From Siccirubricoccus soli (GTDB lineage Bacteria > Pseudomonadota > Alphaproteobacteria > Acetobacterales > Acetobacteraceae), in the NCBI RefSeq assembly GCF_024178315.1, contig NZ_JAMZIK010000089.1, positions 1 through 48,783 of the forward strand: 48,783 nucleotides of DNA, read 5' to 3'. Below are positions 17,972 to 27,254 of the stretch, piece after piece. A program made the position numbers and the translations under genes. The first letter of the stretch is position 1; each line of letters opens with the position of its first letter. The notes under the pieces are model-generated. The model was not told the DNA's origin. It ran no database searches and saw only the letters and a list, made by a program, of their open reading frames with translations.

Positions 17972-18441
17972 GAACGCTTCCGCAGCAGGTAGCGATGCCG
18001 ACCATCCATCACTAGCTCACCCCGCTGGTTATGGATGGTGACGGCAAGGCCCAGGATGCCGGTGCTCCGCTGCGGCGTCAGCTCATCCACCGTCAGCAGC
18101 GGGTAAAGCGTGTCGCCGCAGATCACCGGGTGCAGGAAGCGCGTCGATTGCTCGAGAAAGCCCTTCAGCGACTCCTCGACCATGAAGGGGAAGAGGCCGG
18201 CGCCGGCGCAGCTTTGGATCGCCACCTGGTAGCCATGCGCCAGCATGCCCGGCAGCCCATGCGCCTTGCAGAACTCGGCATCGTAGTGGATCGGGTGGTT
18301 GTCGCCAGAGGCGGCCTGGAAGGCGGCGAAGATCCCGCTCGTCATGGTGCGGGAGGGCAGCGGGAAGCGCTCGCCGAGGGCGAAATCCTCGAACCAGCGC
18401 TGCTGCGGCACCAGCCGGTGCTCCTTCGGGTCGAAGCTCAT
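17959..18441 (-). CDS. MaoC-like dehydratase (hot-dog fold)
   Basis: 160 residues with the hydratase-2 motif in FQAASGDNHPIHYDAEFC and GLPGMLAHGY, where Asp and His of the D-N-x-P-I-H segment are the catalytic pair. MaoC-like proteins hydrate enoyl-CoAs or act on related thioesters. The ATG overlaps the stop of the HyuB gene (ATGA), making it the last gene of the eight-gene operon. Its role beside HyuA/HyuB is unexplained; it may act on the ring-opened product. Its end overlaps the convergent receptor gene by 13 bases. Confidence 0.88.
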   Translation of the reverse strand: MSFDPKEHRLVPQQRWFEDFALGERFPLPSRTMTSGIFAAFQAASGDNHPIHYDAEFCKAHGLPGMLAHGYQVAIQSCAGAGLFPFMVEESLKGFLEQSTRFLHPVICGDTLYPLLTVDELTPQRSTGILGLAVTIHNQRGELVMDGRHRYLLRKRSQSA

Positions 18442-20066
18442 CCCACGTAGCCCAGCCGCCGGTCGCGTGCCACCGCCTCGGCATCGCGCAAAGCCGGGTC
18501 GCCAAAGCCGCCGCCGCCGGAAGTCTCCAGCCGCACCCGGTCGCCGCGTTGCAGCGGGACATTGTCGCATTTCGGCGGCAGCGGGGATTCCTCACCATCG
18601 CGCAGCAGCACCAGCCGGCCGACCGCGGCCGGCCCGCCACCGGCCAGCCCGTAGGGCGCATGGACGAAGCGGTCCATATTGGCGGTGAAGAAGCAGCGCG
18701 GGCTGTCGATGCGCCACTCCCGGGCCAGGCCGAGCCCGCCGCGCCGCTTGCCCACGCCGCCGCTGCCGGGGATCAGCCCGTAGCGCGTGATGGTCAGCGG
18801 CGTCTGCGCCTCGATCATCTCGATCGGGATATTGGCGTTGTTGTGCATGCCGGCGGAGAGGGCATTCACCCCGTCCTTCGCCGGATGCGCGCCGGTGCCG
18901 CCGATCTCGATCTCCACCAGCACCTCGCGCGAGGCATCCTCGGCCACGGTCTGGAAGGTGCAGACATAGGAATTGCCGTAATAGGCCGCCGGAATGCGGT
19001 CCGGCACCGCCTGGTGCAGCGCGCCGAACATGGCGTTCAGCAGCCGGTGCGTCACCGCGATGCGATGCACCACCGGCGCGGGATGCCGCGCATTCACCAC
19101 CAGCCCCTCCGGCGCGATGGTGGTGACGGGGCGGTAGCAGCCGGCATTGGCGGCGAAGGGTTCATCGCAGGCGGACATCACCGCGAACATCACCGCCGCA
19201 TTGCTGCTGGCCAGAGTCGCATTGGTCGGCCCCTGCACCTGGGGCGAGCAGCCGGAGAGATCGACCGAGATGGCATCGCCCCTGATCGTCACCGCCACAT
19301 GCAGCCTGATCGGCTTGCCGAGGTCGATGCCGTCATCATCCAGCCAGTCGGTGAACTCATAGGTGCCGTCCGGCATGCGGGCGATGGCGGCGCGCATCGC
19401 CGCCTCGCTCATATCGAGGATGCGGCGCCCGGCCTCGATCATCCCCTCCGCGCCGTAGCGTTGCGCCAGCCGCCGCAGCGCCACAGCGCCGACTTCCAGG
19501 GAGGCGATCTGGCTGTTAAGGTCGCCCAGCAGCAGATCCGGCTTGCGGATGTTCTGCCGGATCATCGCCCAGACGCCCTCGTTGCGGACACCCTTCTCGA
19601 TGAGTTTTACGGGTGGGATGCGCAGGCCTTCCTGGAAGATCTCGATGGCCTTGGCGGCATAGCTGCCGGCGACGAGCCCGCCGACATCGATATGGTGGCA
19701 GAGCGCGCCGACGAAAGCGATCCGCTTGCCCTCATGAAAGACCGGCTTGAAGGCGGTGATGTCCGGCAGGTGCTGGCCGCCGCAATAGGGGTCGTTGGAG
19801 ATGACCACGTCATCCGGCCCCCAGCTCTCGGGGTCCACCCATTTGTCCAGCAGCTCCCGCAGGAAGTGGGACATGCTGTTCAGGTGGCTCGGGATACGCG
19901 CCGACTGCGCCAAATTGTTCCCCTCCGCGTCGAAGACGGCGGTGGAGTAGTCCAGCAGCTCCCGCACGATGGTGCTGCGGCTGGTGCGCCAGATGGTCAC
20001 GTCCATCTCGGCCGCGGCGGCGGTCAGCGCGTTGCGGATGACCTCGATCTCGATGGGCCCGAGCAT
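18438..20066 (-). CDS. hyuB: Hydantoinase B/oxoprolinase family protein (HyuB), copy 1
   Basis: 542 residues starting LGPIEIEVIRNALTAAAAEM, the standard HyuB opening. Further conserved parts are VISNDPYCGGQHLPDITAFK with metal-site residues, the HHIDVGG signature, FQEGLRIPPVKL, and the closing LETSGGGGFGDP motif. HyuB is the partner of HyuA in ATP-dependent opening of cyclic amides such as hydantoins or oxoproline. The start codon shares its A with the last base of the HyuA stop (TAATG at 20066). It is followed by the MaoC-like gene with a four-base overlap. Confidence 0.92.
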   Translation of the reverse strand: MLGPIEIEVIRNALTAAAAEMDVTIWRTSRSTIVRELLDYSTAVFDAEGNNLAQSARIPSHLNSMSHFLRELLDKWVDPESWGPDDVVISNDPYCGGQHLPDITAFKPVFHEGKRIAFVGALCHHIDVGGLVAGSYAAKAIEIFQEGLRIPPVKLIEKGVRNEGVWAMIRQNIRKPDLLLGDLNSQIASLEVGAVALRRLAQRYGAEGMIEAGRRILDMSEAAMRAAIARMPDGTYEFTDWLDDDGIDLGKPIRLHVAVTIRGDAISVDLSGCSPQVQGPTNATLASSNAAVMFAVMSACDEPFAANAGCYRPVTTIAPEGLVVNARHPAPVVHRIAVTHRLLNAMFGALHQAVPDRIPAAYYGNSYVCTFQTVAEDASREVLVEIEIGGTGAHPAKDGVNALSAGMHNNANIPIEMIEAQTPLTITRYGLIPGSGGVGKRRGGLGLAREWRIDSPRCFFTANMDRFVHAPYGLAGGGPAAVGRLVLLRDGEESPLPPKCDNVPLQRGDRVRLETSGGGGFGDPALRDAEAVARDRRLGYVG

Positions 20067-22120
20067 TAAGCGTCCCTCCGCGCGATCAGCGCTCCGGCGG
20101 CGCCGAGCGCGGCGCTCCAGCCCCGCCCGATCCAATGGGTGGCGAAGGCTTCCTCGAGGATGGCAGGGCCGGTGATGCGGTCCTCCGCCGTCAGCGCCTC
20201 CCGGTCCCAGACCGGCAGGTCCCGCCATTCCCCGCCCTCATGTACTCGGCGCCTGCCCTTCAGCGCCGGGCGCGGCGCGGGCGGCGCAACGGCGGCATCG
20301 GGCTTCGGCAGCCGGCCGGTGGCGATGACGCGGAAGGTGACGAGTTCCACCGCCTCCGCCTCATCCGCGTAGCTGAAGCGCTGGCGGTGCATGGCGTGGA
20401 AGCGGGCGAGCAGCGCGGCCAGCGCGGCCGCATCCGGCGCCGCCACCTCGCCCCAGGGCACCAGCAGCTCGAAAGCCTGGCCGTGGTAGCGCATGTCCAC
20501 TGCGACCTCGAGAAGCCGCGCCGATGCCGCCACGCCATCCGCCGCCAGCCGCGCCTCCGCCGCCTCGCGCAGCGCGCCGATCAGCGTGCCGATCTCCGGC
20601 AGGCTCTCCGCCACCGCCGGCAGCACGCGGGAGCGCGCGATATCCTGCACTAGGTCGGAATAGAGGATGCCATAGGCGGAGAGGGTCCCGGGCTCCGCCG
20701 GGAAGATCACCTCATTGATCCCCATCTCCGCCGCCACATCGGTGGCATGCAGCCCGCCCGCGCCGCCGAAGGAGAGCAGCGCGAAGTCGCGCGGGTCCAG
20801 CCCCTTCTCGAACAGCGAAAGCCGCACCGCGGCGCCGAGATTGGCGTTGGTGACGGTCAGGATGCCCTCCGCCGCCGCTTCCAGCGAGAGCCCGAGCGGC
20901 TGTCCCACCTTCGCCGCGATGGCGGCGCGCGTCGCCGGCATGTCCAGCGTCATGGCGCCGCCCAGGAAGTAGTCCGGGTCCAGCCGCCCCAGCGCGAGAT
21001 TGGCGTCCGTCACCGTGGGCTCCGTGCCGCCGCGGCCATAGGAAACCGGTCCCGGCCGCGCCCCGGCGCTGCGCGGGCCGACCGAGAGCCGCCCGCCATG
21101 ATCCACGCTGGCGATGGAGCCGCCGCCGGCGCCGATGGTCCGCATCTCCACCATGGGCAGGCGCACCGGCAGCCGGTCGATTTCGCCCTGGGTGACGACC
21201 GAGACCCGGCCATCCTGCACGATGGAGACATCGTAGCTGGTGCCGCCCATATCCACGGCGACCAGGTTCGGCCGCGCCAGCAGCGTGGCGATCCGCCCGG
21301 CCGCCAGCGCGCCGCCGGAGGGGCCGGAGAGCAGCAGCCGCGCGGGCTGCTCCGCTACGGTGCGCAGCGAACAGACACCGCCATTGGACTGCACCAGGAA
21401 GACCAGCGGGCTGAACCCGCTCTCGCCCAGGCGGCGTTCCAGCCGGTCCAGATAGGCCTTCACCACCGGCACCAGCAGGGCGTTCAGCACCGTGGTGCTG
21501 GCGCGTTCATATTCCCGGATCTCCGGGCTGACCTCGCTGGAGAGCGAGACCGGCAGCCCCGGCCGCGCCTCCGCCAGCAGGGCCTTCAGAAGCTGCTCAT
21601 GCGCCGGGTTGCGGTAGCTGTGCAGCAGGCAGACCGCGACCGCCTCCGCCCCCAGCGCGTCCAGCCGCGCCAGCAGGGCGGGCAGCGCCGCCTCGTCCAG
21701 CTTCGCCTCCACGCTGCCATCGGCGCGCAGACGTTCCGGCACGCCCAGGCGCCGGTCGCGCTCGATCAGGCAGGGGAAGGGATCGGGATCGACCTTGTAG
21801 AGCTCCCGCCGCACATGGCGGTTGATCTCCAGCACGTCCTCGAAGCCGGCGGTGGTCAGTAGCACGCCCCGGGCCAGCTTCCGCTCCAGCACCGCATTGG
21901 TGGCGATGGTGGTGCCGTGCAGCAGCAGTCCTACCTCCGCCAGGGCGAAGCCGAAGCGGGAGGCCGCCTCCTCCACCCCGCGCATCAGGCCGATGGAAGG
22001 ATCCTCCGGCGTGGTGGGGGTCTTCCAGGCGCGGACGGCGCCGCTGCGGGCGTCCAGCACCTGCAGGTCGGTGAAGGTGCCGCCGATATCGACAGCAATG
22101 CGGATGGGACGGGTGCTCAT
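20066..22120 (-). CDS. hyuA: Hydantoinase A/oxoprolinase family protein (HyuA), copy 1
   Basis: 684 residues of the actin-like ATPase superfamily. The phosphate-1 loop DIGGTFTD lies at 11-18, HGTTIATNAVLER at about 70-82, the second phosphate loop in VAVDMGGTSYDVSIV near 280, and the ligand region GAGGGSIASVD near 325. HyuA couples ATP hydrolysis to ring opening with its HyuB partner. It begins four bases after the DctM stop, so it is transcribed with the TRAP genes. ATG 22120 fits better than an upstream in-frame ATG at 22156, which lies inside dctM. Confidence 0.92.
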   Translation of the reverse strand: MSTRPIRIAVDIGGTFTDLQVLDARSGAVRAWKTPTTPEDPSIGLMRGVEEAASRFGFALAEVGLLLHGTTIATNAVLERKLARGVLLTTAGFEDVLEINRHVRRELYKVDPDPFPCLIERDRRLGVPERLRADGSVEAKLDEAALPALLARLDALGAEAVAVCLLHSYRNPAHEQLLKALLAEARPGLPVSLSSEVSPEIREYERASTTVLNALLVPVVKAYLDRLERRLGESGFSPLVFLVQSNGGVCSLRTVAEQPARLLLSGPSGGALAAGRIATLLARPNLVAVDMGGTSYDVSIVQDGRVSVVTQGEIDRLPVRLPMVEMRTIGAGGGSIASVDHGGRLSVGPRSAGARPGPVSYGRGGTEPTVTDANLALGRLDPDYFLGGAMTLDMPATRAAIAAKVGQPLGLSLEAAAEGILTVTNANLGAAVRLSLFEKGLDPRDFALLSFGGAGGLHATDVAAEMGINEVIFPAEPGTLSAYGILYSDLVQDIARSRVLPAVAESLPEIGTLIGALREAAEARLAADGVAASARLLEVAVDMRYHGQAFELLVPWGEVAAPDAAALAALLARFHAMHRQRFSYADEAEAVELVTFRVIATGRLPKPDAAVAPPAPRPALKGRRRVHEGGEWRDLPVWDREALTAEDRITGPAILEEAFATHWIGRGWSAALGAAGALIARRDA

Positions 22121-22124
22121 GGTC

Positions 22125-23489
22125 TCAACCCATAACCTTCGGCAGCCACAACGCAATCCCCGGCCAGATCATCATCAGCACCACGGCCAGGAGGTAGGCG
22201 GCGAGGAAGGGCATGACGCCGGCGAAGACATCCGTGATCGGCCCCGGCTTCGGCCGCATGCCCTGCAGAACATACATCACCGTGCCGTCCGGCGGGCTGA
22301 TCTGGGCGATCTCCACCAGCATGGTGACCATGACCCCGAACCAGATGGGATCATAGCCCAGCGCCGTGACGATGGGGAACACGACCGGAACGGTGGTGAT
22401 GATCATGGAGAAGCCCTCCATGAAGGTGCCGAGCGCCAGATAGAGCGCCAGGATGCAGGCCATGATGGCCCAGGGCGGCAGGGGCAGCCCGCCGATGAAG
22501 CCCGCCAGGGTCTGCGGCACGTTGATCGCGGTCAGCAGGTAGTTCAGCAGATAGGCGCCGAAGATGATGAGGCCGAGCAGCGCGGTGTTCCGCGCCGTCG
22601 CCTCCGCGCTGGCATTCAGCAGGCGGAAGGAGAGCTTGCCCTCGATGGCGGCGAAGGCGGCGGCGCCGACCACGCCGAGCGCCGCCGCCTCGGTGGGCGT
22701 GGCGAAGCCGGCATAGATGGAGCCGAGCACCAACAGCATCAGCAGCAGCGTCGGCACTAAGTCCAGCAGCGCCTTCAGCTTCAGGGCAAGCGGCAGCCGT
22801 TCCGGCCGCGGCAACGGATGCGTCCAGCCATGCGCCAGGATGACCAGGATGAAGAGGCCGGTGACGAGGATGGAAGGCAGCAGCGCCGCGATGTAGAGCG
22901 CCCCGACCGAGGTCTCGGTGATCAGCCCGTAGATGATGAAGGTGATGCCCGGCGGGATCAGGTTGCCCAGCGCCCCGCCCGCCGCCAGCGAGCCCAGCAC
23001 CATCCGCTGGCTATAGGCGGAGTTGTTGAAATAGGGCAGCGCCACGGAGCCCATGGTGGCCGCCGTGGCGACGGAGGAGCCGGAGATGGCGGAGAACACC
23101 GCGCAGGAGACGATGTTGGTGTGCAGCAACCCGCCCGGCAGCCGGTTCAGCCAGACATTCAGGGCGCGGTAGAGCCGGTCCGAAAGCCCGGCGCGCAGCA
23201 GGATCTCCCCCATGAGGAGAAACAGTGGCACGGCCACCAGCACGAAATTCGAGGACGGCCCCCACAGCGTCTGCCCCGCGAAGGCCCACCAGGGCCGGTC
23301 GGAGAAGGTGAGGCCGATGAGGATGCCGAGCAGTCCCAGCACCGCGGCGATATAGACGCCGGCGCCGAAGAACAGCAGGAACACGCCGGTCAGGCCGAGG
23401 ATCTCGGCGACCGGCACCGCCTGGCCGCCGGTGGCCGCGGCGAAGATCGCGACTGCCAGCAGCAGCAGCAGGAACACCACCGCAATCAT
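22125..23489 (-). CDS. dctM: TRAP transporter large permease (DctM type)
   Basis: 454 residues, nearly all hydrophobic, with about twelve membrane segments. Family features include VAVPLFLLMGEILLRAG, FSAISGSSVATAATMGSVAL, GALGNLIPPGITFIIYG with the paired glycines and prolines of the hairpin loops, and the second-half mate AQISPPDGTVMYVLQGM. It forms the Na+-driven transport channel in the inner membrane. It overlaps the DctQ stop (ATGA) and leads into HyuA copy 1, so transport and hydrolysis genes are in one transcript. Confidence 0.92.
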   Translation of the reverse strand: MIAVVFLLLLLAVAIFAAATGGQAVPVAEILGLTGVFLLFFGAGVYIAAVLGLLGILIGLTFSDRPWWAFAGQTLWGPSSNFVLVAVPLFLLMGEILLRAGLSDRLYRALNVWLNRLPGGLLHTNIVSCAVFSAISGSSVATAATMGSVALPYFNNSAYSQRMVLGSLAAGGALGNLIPPGITFIIYGLITETSVGALYIAALLPSILVTGLFILVILAHGWTHPLPRPERLPLALKLKALLDLVPTLLLMLLVLGSIYAGFATPTEAAALGVVGAAAFAAIEGKLSFRLLNASAEATARNTALLGLIIFGAYLLNYLLTAINVPQTLAGFIGGLPLPPWAIMACILALYLALGTFMEGFSMIITTVPVVFPIVTALGYDPIWFGVMVTMLVEIAQISPPDGTVMYVLQGMRPKPGPITDVFAGVMPFLAAYLLAVVLMMIWPGIALWLPKVMG

Positions 23490-24109
23490 GGTGCGGTGCC
23501 CTCGCGCGCCATCTCAACCGCTTCCAGCGCCTCGGCCGCCTCATCGTCGATGGTGCGGGAGCCGAGCAGCCGGTCCAGCTCCTCCGCCCGCCCGAACAGC
23601 AGGGACAGCACCGATTCCAGCGCCAGCACGGCGATCATGACGCAGAAGGCAAGGATGCCGAAGGTCCAGATGCCCTGGGGGATCACCAGCGGCACGCGCA
23701 GCGCCGAATTGTCATGCGCATCGAACAGCAGGCTTTCATCCACCAACTCCAGCGCCGCCCAGGCGGCAAAGACGGCAAAGCTGCCGAGCAGCAGCAGGGA
23801 GACGAGATGCAACACCGCGCGCAGGCCAAGCGGCAGCCGGTTCACCCAGACATCCACCCGGATATGCGCCCGCCGCGCCAAGGTATGCGCCAGCCCCCAG
23901 GCAATGCCCGCGGCCAGCATGTAGCCAGTGACCTCGATGGTGGCGGCGGAGGAATAGCCGAATTGCCGCCCCACCACGTCGCCGGTGATGAACAGGGCGC
24001 AGGCCACGTAATTCCAGCCCGCCAGATAGGCCATTCCCGCCGCCAGCCAGGCCACGGCGCCGCGAAGGGCGCGCGCCCCCCGCAGCAGCCCGGGCTCCGT
24101 GCCGCTCAC
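23486..24109 (-). CDS. dctQ: TRAP transporter small permease (DctQ type)
   Basis: 207 residues with four hydrophobic segments, including YVACALFITGDVVGRQFGYS, the typical DctQ helix 2 region, and AHIRVDVWVNRLPLGLRAVL, the usual cytoplasmic helix. The start is taken at GTG 24109, which overlaps the DctP stop by four bases; no ATG lies before the first membrane segment. A charged C-terminal tail (DEEAEAL-like) is a little longer than usual. It pairs with DctM in the membrane. Confidence 0.85.
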   Translation of the reverse strand: MSGTEPGLLRGARALRGAVAWLAAGMAYLAGWNYVACALFITGDVVGRQFGYSSAATIEVTGYMLAAGIAWGLAHTLARRAHIRVDVWVNRLPLGLRAVLHLVSLLLLGSFAVFAAWAALELVDESLLFDAHDNSALRVPLVIPQGIWTFGILAFCVMIAVLALESVLSLLFGRAEELDRLLGSRTIDDEAAEALEAVEMAREGTAP

Positions 24110-25176
24110 CCGCCGAAGCGCACGCCGGCGACGGGCGCGATCACCTGGTTGAACACCTCTCCGCAGCGCGCGCCGCAGCGGCGGACGAAGCCGGGCAGCA
24201 CGGTCTTCTCCAAGATTTCCCGCAGCGCCGCCTGGTCGGCGGGCGTCGCCGGCACTTCCGTCATCGGCCGCGTGGACAGGGTGTGGATATGGCAGGCCGC
24301 GGCATTGCCGATGGCGCAGTCGAGCCCGTCCCGCGTCGCCGCGGCCCCCAGCTCCCACTGCTTCTCGTTCACCTCCCGCAGCGCGCCCTCGATCATGGCG
24401 CGTACCTGCGGGTCCAGCCGGTTCCACCAGGCGACATTCACCATGTAGCCGGCCAGCGCCCAGGAGACAGGGAGGTTGGAGACATGCGTCGTCACCTCCG
24501 GCCAGCGGGCCGCGACGCCGCTGCCGGTGCCGGTGATGGCGCAATCCACCACGCCGCGCTCCAGCGCCGAATAGACCTCCGGGAAGCCGATGGAGACCGG
24601 CTGGGCACCGAGGGCGGTGAAGAAATCCACCAGCGAATTGCCGAAGGTCCGCACCTTGCGGCCACGCAGATCGGCGAGGCTGGTGAAGCCGGCGCGGCAG
24701 AACACCACCTGCGCCGGGAAGGGGTAGATCACCATCAGCCGCGCGCCGAAGCGTTCCAGGTCGCGGTTCACCACCGGCAGCATCGCCTCCGCGATGCGCT
24801 TCGCCAGGGCGATGTCGGGCGCGAGGCCGGCGAGATCGACGCCATCCAGGATCGGCACATCGCCGGAGAGCGTCGTCAGGGTGGCCGCGGCAATATCCGC
24901 CTGGCCGGAGCGAACGAGTCGCACGAGTTCCGTGCCGGAGAGGTTGCGTTCCGCATGGGTCGAAAGCTGCACCTCGATGCGGCCGCCGCTGCGCTGGGCC
25001 AAGCCCTCCCGCAGCACCGGCACATCCACGCGGGTGAATTGCGGCTGGGTCGGCAGCGGCTGGGTCACCGCCACCACATTCACCTTCGGCCCGGGCGGCA
25101 GCGCGGCAGGTGCCTGCGCCGCGGCCGTGCCGATCAGCCCCAGCGCCGCGACGGCGCCAAGCAGCATCCTCTTCAT
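24106..25176 (-). CDS. dctP: TRAP transporter substrate-binding protein (DctP type)
   Basis: 356 residues. The signal peptide MKRMLLGAVAALGLIGTAAA is followed by a DctP fold. LRGRKVRTFGNSLVDFF supplies the conserved Arg that clamps a ligand carboxylate, and EVYSALERGVVDCAITG is the canonical hinge segment. The ligand is therefore likely an acid, such as an N-carbamoyl or ring-opened compound, or a cyclic amide bearing a carboxylate. ATG 25176 overlaps the HyuA copy 2 stop. C-terminal CGARCGEVF contains two close cysteines, which is unusual for DctP and might form a disulfide. Confidence 0.88.
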   Translation of the reverse strand: MKRMLLGAVAALGLIGTAAAQAPAALPPGPKVNVVAVTQPLPTQPQFTRVDVPVLREGLAQRSGGRIEVQLSTHAERNLSGTELVRLVRSGQADIAAATLTTLSGDVPILDGVDLAGLAPDIALAKRIAEAMLPVVNRDLERFGARLMVIYPFPAQVVFCRAGFTSLADLRGRKVRTFGNSLVDFFTALGAQPVSIGFPEVYSALERGVVDCAITGTGSGVAARWPEVTTHVSNLPVSWALAGYMVNVAWWNRLDPQVRAMIEGALREVNEKQWELGAAATRDGLDCAIGNAAACHIHTLSTRPMTEVPATPADQAALREILEKTVLPGFVRRCGARCGEVFNQVIAPVAGVRFGG

Positions 25177-27254
25177 GGTGAAGCCTCTCCCAGTTCGATG
25201 ATGATGTTGCCGAAGCCATCCAGCGCGGCGCGCGCCCCGGGCGGCACCAGGCAGGTGCAATCATATTCCTCAATGATCGCGGGGCCCTGGCGCGGCACGG
25301 CCAGATCGGCGCGGGTCAGCACCGGCGTCTCCAGCCAGCCCTGCTTCGGGCCGAAATAGGCTGGGCGCGGCGGCTGCGGCGGCAGGCCGGGCGGCAGGTC
25401 CAGGGTTTCCGGCAGGCGCGGCGTCTCCGGCAGGCCGCGGCCCACCGCCTGCAGGGCGACGATCTCCACCGGCTCTGCGGCGCCGGCGCGGTGGCCATAG
25501 GTGCGCTCATGCTCGGCGCCGAAGCCCTCCGCCAGCGCGGCTGGGCTGTCCCCGGCGGCAAAGGGCACCAGCAGCTCGAAGCTCTGGCCGGAATAGCGCA
25601 GTGTCGCCGTCCGCTGCACCGCGATGCGCGCGGGGGCGAAGCCCTGGGCCAGCAGCCGCTCCCGCGCCTCCGCCTCCAGCGCCGCCGCGGCTTCTTCCAG
25701 CGCGGCGGGATCGAGCCCTGCCACTGGCCGACGCCAGGAGCGCGAGAGGTGCACCTCCACCTCGGAGGCCAGCAGGCCGACGGCGGAGAAGACGCCGGCG
25801 GAAGGCGGGATCACCACCCGCCGCATCCCCAGCGCCTCCGCCATGCCGGCGGCAAACAGCGGACCGTTGCCGCCGAAGGCCACCAGGGCGAAGCCCCGCG
25901 GATCCCGCCCGCGCTCCGAGGACACCGCCTTCAGCGCCCGGATCATGTTGGAGGCGGCGATCAGATGCGCGCCATGCGCCGCCGCTTCGGGCGAGAGCCC
26001 CAGCGGCGCCGCGACCTTTTCCGCAATGGCGGCGCGGGAGGCGGCGGCATCGATCGGCAGCGCCCCGCCCACCAGCCCGGCCGGGTTCAGATAGCCGAGC
26101 ACGACATTGGCATCCGTCACCGTGGGCTGGGTGTTGCCCTTGCCGTAGCACACCGGGCCCGGGACGGCGCCGGCGCTCTCCGGCCCCACCACCGGCGCGC
26201 CGGCCGCATCGATGCGGATCAGCGAGCCGCCGCCTGCCCCCACCTCCGCCAAGTCGATGGAGGGCACCTTCACCTGGTAGCCGGCGCCGGAGAGCAGGCG
26301 GGAGCCGACCATGATGCCGCCGCCGACGCTGTACTCGGCGGCCTGCGCCACCTGGTACTCCTCGATGACGCCGGCCTTGGCCGTGGTGCCGCCCATGTCG
26401 AAGGAAATCACGTTCGGCATGCCGATGCGCTTCGCCAGCGCCTGGGCACCGATGACGCCCGCCGCCGGCCCGCTCTCCACGCAGCGCACCGGCAGCCGCG
26501 CCGCCTCCGGCGCCGGCATCAGCCCGCCGGAGCTCTGCATCAGCAGCAGCGGCGCGGCGAGGCCGCCGCCCTTCAGGTCCTCCACCAGCCCCGTCAGGTA
26601 GCGACCCAGCACCGGGCCGAGATAGGCGTTGATGACGGTGGTCGAGGTCCGTTCGTACTCCTTCATCTCCGGCAGCACATCGACGCTGAGGGACACCGGG
26701 AGCTTCGGCGCCCGCGCCCGGATGAGTTCGCCGATCCGCCGCTCATGCGCCGGGTTGGCGTAGGAATGCAGCAGGCAGACGGCGATGGCCTCGACGCCTT
26801 CGGCCAGCAGCGCCTCGATGGCGGCCACCGCCTCCGCCTCGTCCAGCGGCGTCGCCACCTCGCCGGTATGCAGCACGCGCTCCGTCACGCCCAGCCGCAG
26901 ATAGCGCGGCACCAGCGGCGCCGGCTTCTCCCAGGTCAGGTCGTAGAGGCGCGGCATGCGCAGCGTGCGGATTTCCAGCACGTCGCGGAAGCCCTGGGTG
27001 GTGATGAGACCGGTTTTCGCCCCCTTGTGCTCCAGGATGGCATTGGAGGCGACGGTGGTGGCGTGCAGCACCTCCTCCACCTCCCGGGCCTGGAAGCCAA
27101 CCTCCGCGAAGAGCTGGCCCAGCCCTTCCACGATGGCCCGACCGTAATCGCCCACCGAGGAGGAGACCTTCCTGGTCCGCAACTGCCCCGCCGGCCCGAT
27201 GGCCACCAGGTCGGTGAAGGTGCCGCCGATATCGGCACTGACCCGCCAGCTCAT
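25173..27254 (-). CDS. hyuA: Hydantoinase A/oxoprolinase family protein (HyuA), copy 2
   Basis: 693 residues. DIGGTFTD occupies 8-15, ATTVASNAILEHKGA follows near 66, ISFDMGGTTAKAGVI near 287 is the second phosphate loop, and GAGGGSLIRIDAAG near 338. The sequence differs clearly from copy 1, so it is a paralogue of another subgroup and not a recent duplicate. The gene order is HyuB then HyuA, the reverse of the other two pairs. ATG 27254 overlaps the HyuB stop by four bases, and its own stop overlaps the DctP start. Confidence 0.92.
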   Translation of the reverse strand: MSWRVSADIGGTFTDLVAIGPAGQLRTRKVSSSVGDYGRAIVEGLGQLFAEVGFQAREVEEVLHATTVASNAILEHKGAKTGLITTQGFRDVLEIRTLRMPRLYDLTWEKPAPLVPRYLRLGVTERVLHTGEVATPLDEAEAVAAIEALLAEGVEAIAVCLLHSYANPAHERRIGELIRARAPKLPVSLSVDVLPEMKEYERTSTTVINAYLGPVLGRYLTGLVEDLKGGGLAAPLLLMQSSGGLMPAPEAARLPVRCVESGPAAGVIGAQALAKRIGMPNVISFDMGGTTAKAGVIEEYQVAQAAEYSVGGGIMVGSRLLSGAGYQVKVPSIDLAEVGAGGGSLIRIDAAGAPVVGPESAGAVPGPVCYGKGNTQPTVTDANVVLGYLNPAGLVGGALPIDAAASRAAIAEKVAAPLGLSPEAAAHGAHLIAASNMIRALKAVSSERGRDPRGFALVAFGGNGPLFAAGMAEALGMRRVVIPPSAGVFSAVGLLASEVEVHLSRSWRRPVAGLDPAALEEAAAALEAEARERLLAQGFAPARIAVQRTATLRYSGQSFELLVPFAAGDSPAALAEGFGAEHERTYGHRAGAAEPVEIVALQAVGRGLPETPRLPETLDLPPGLPPQPPRPAYFGPKQGWLETPVLTRADLAVPRQGPAIIEEYDCTCLVPPGARAALDGFGNIIIELGEASP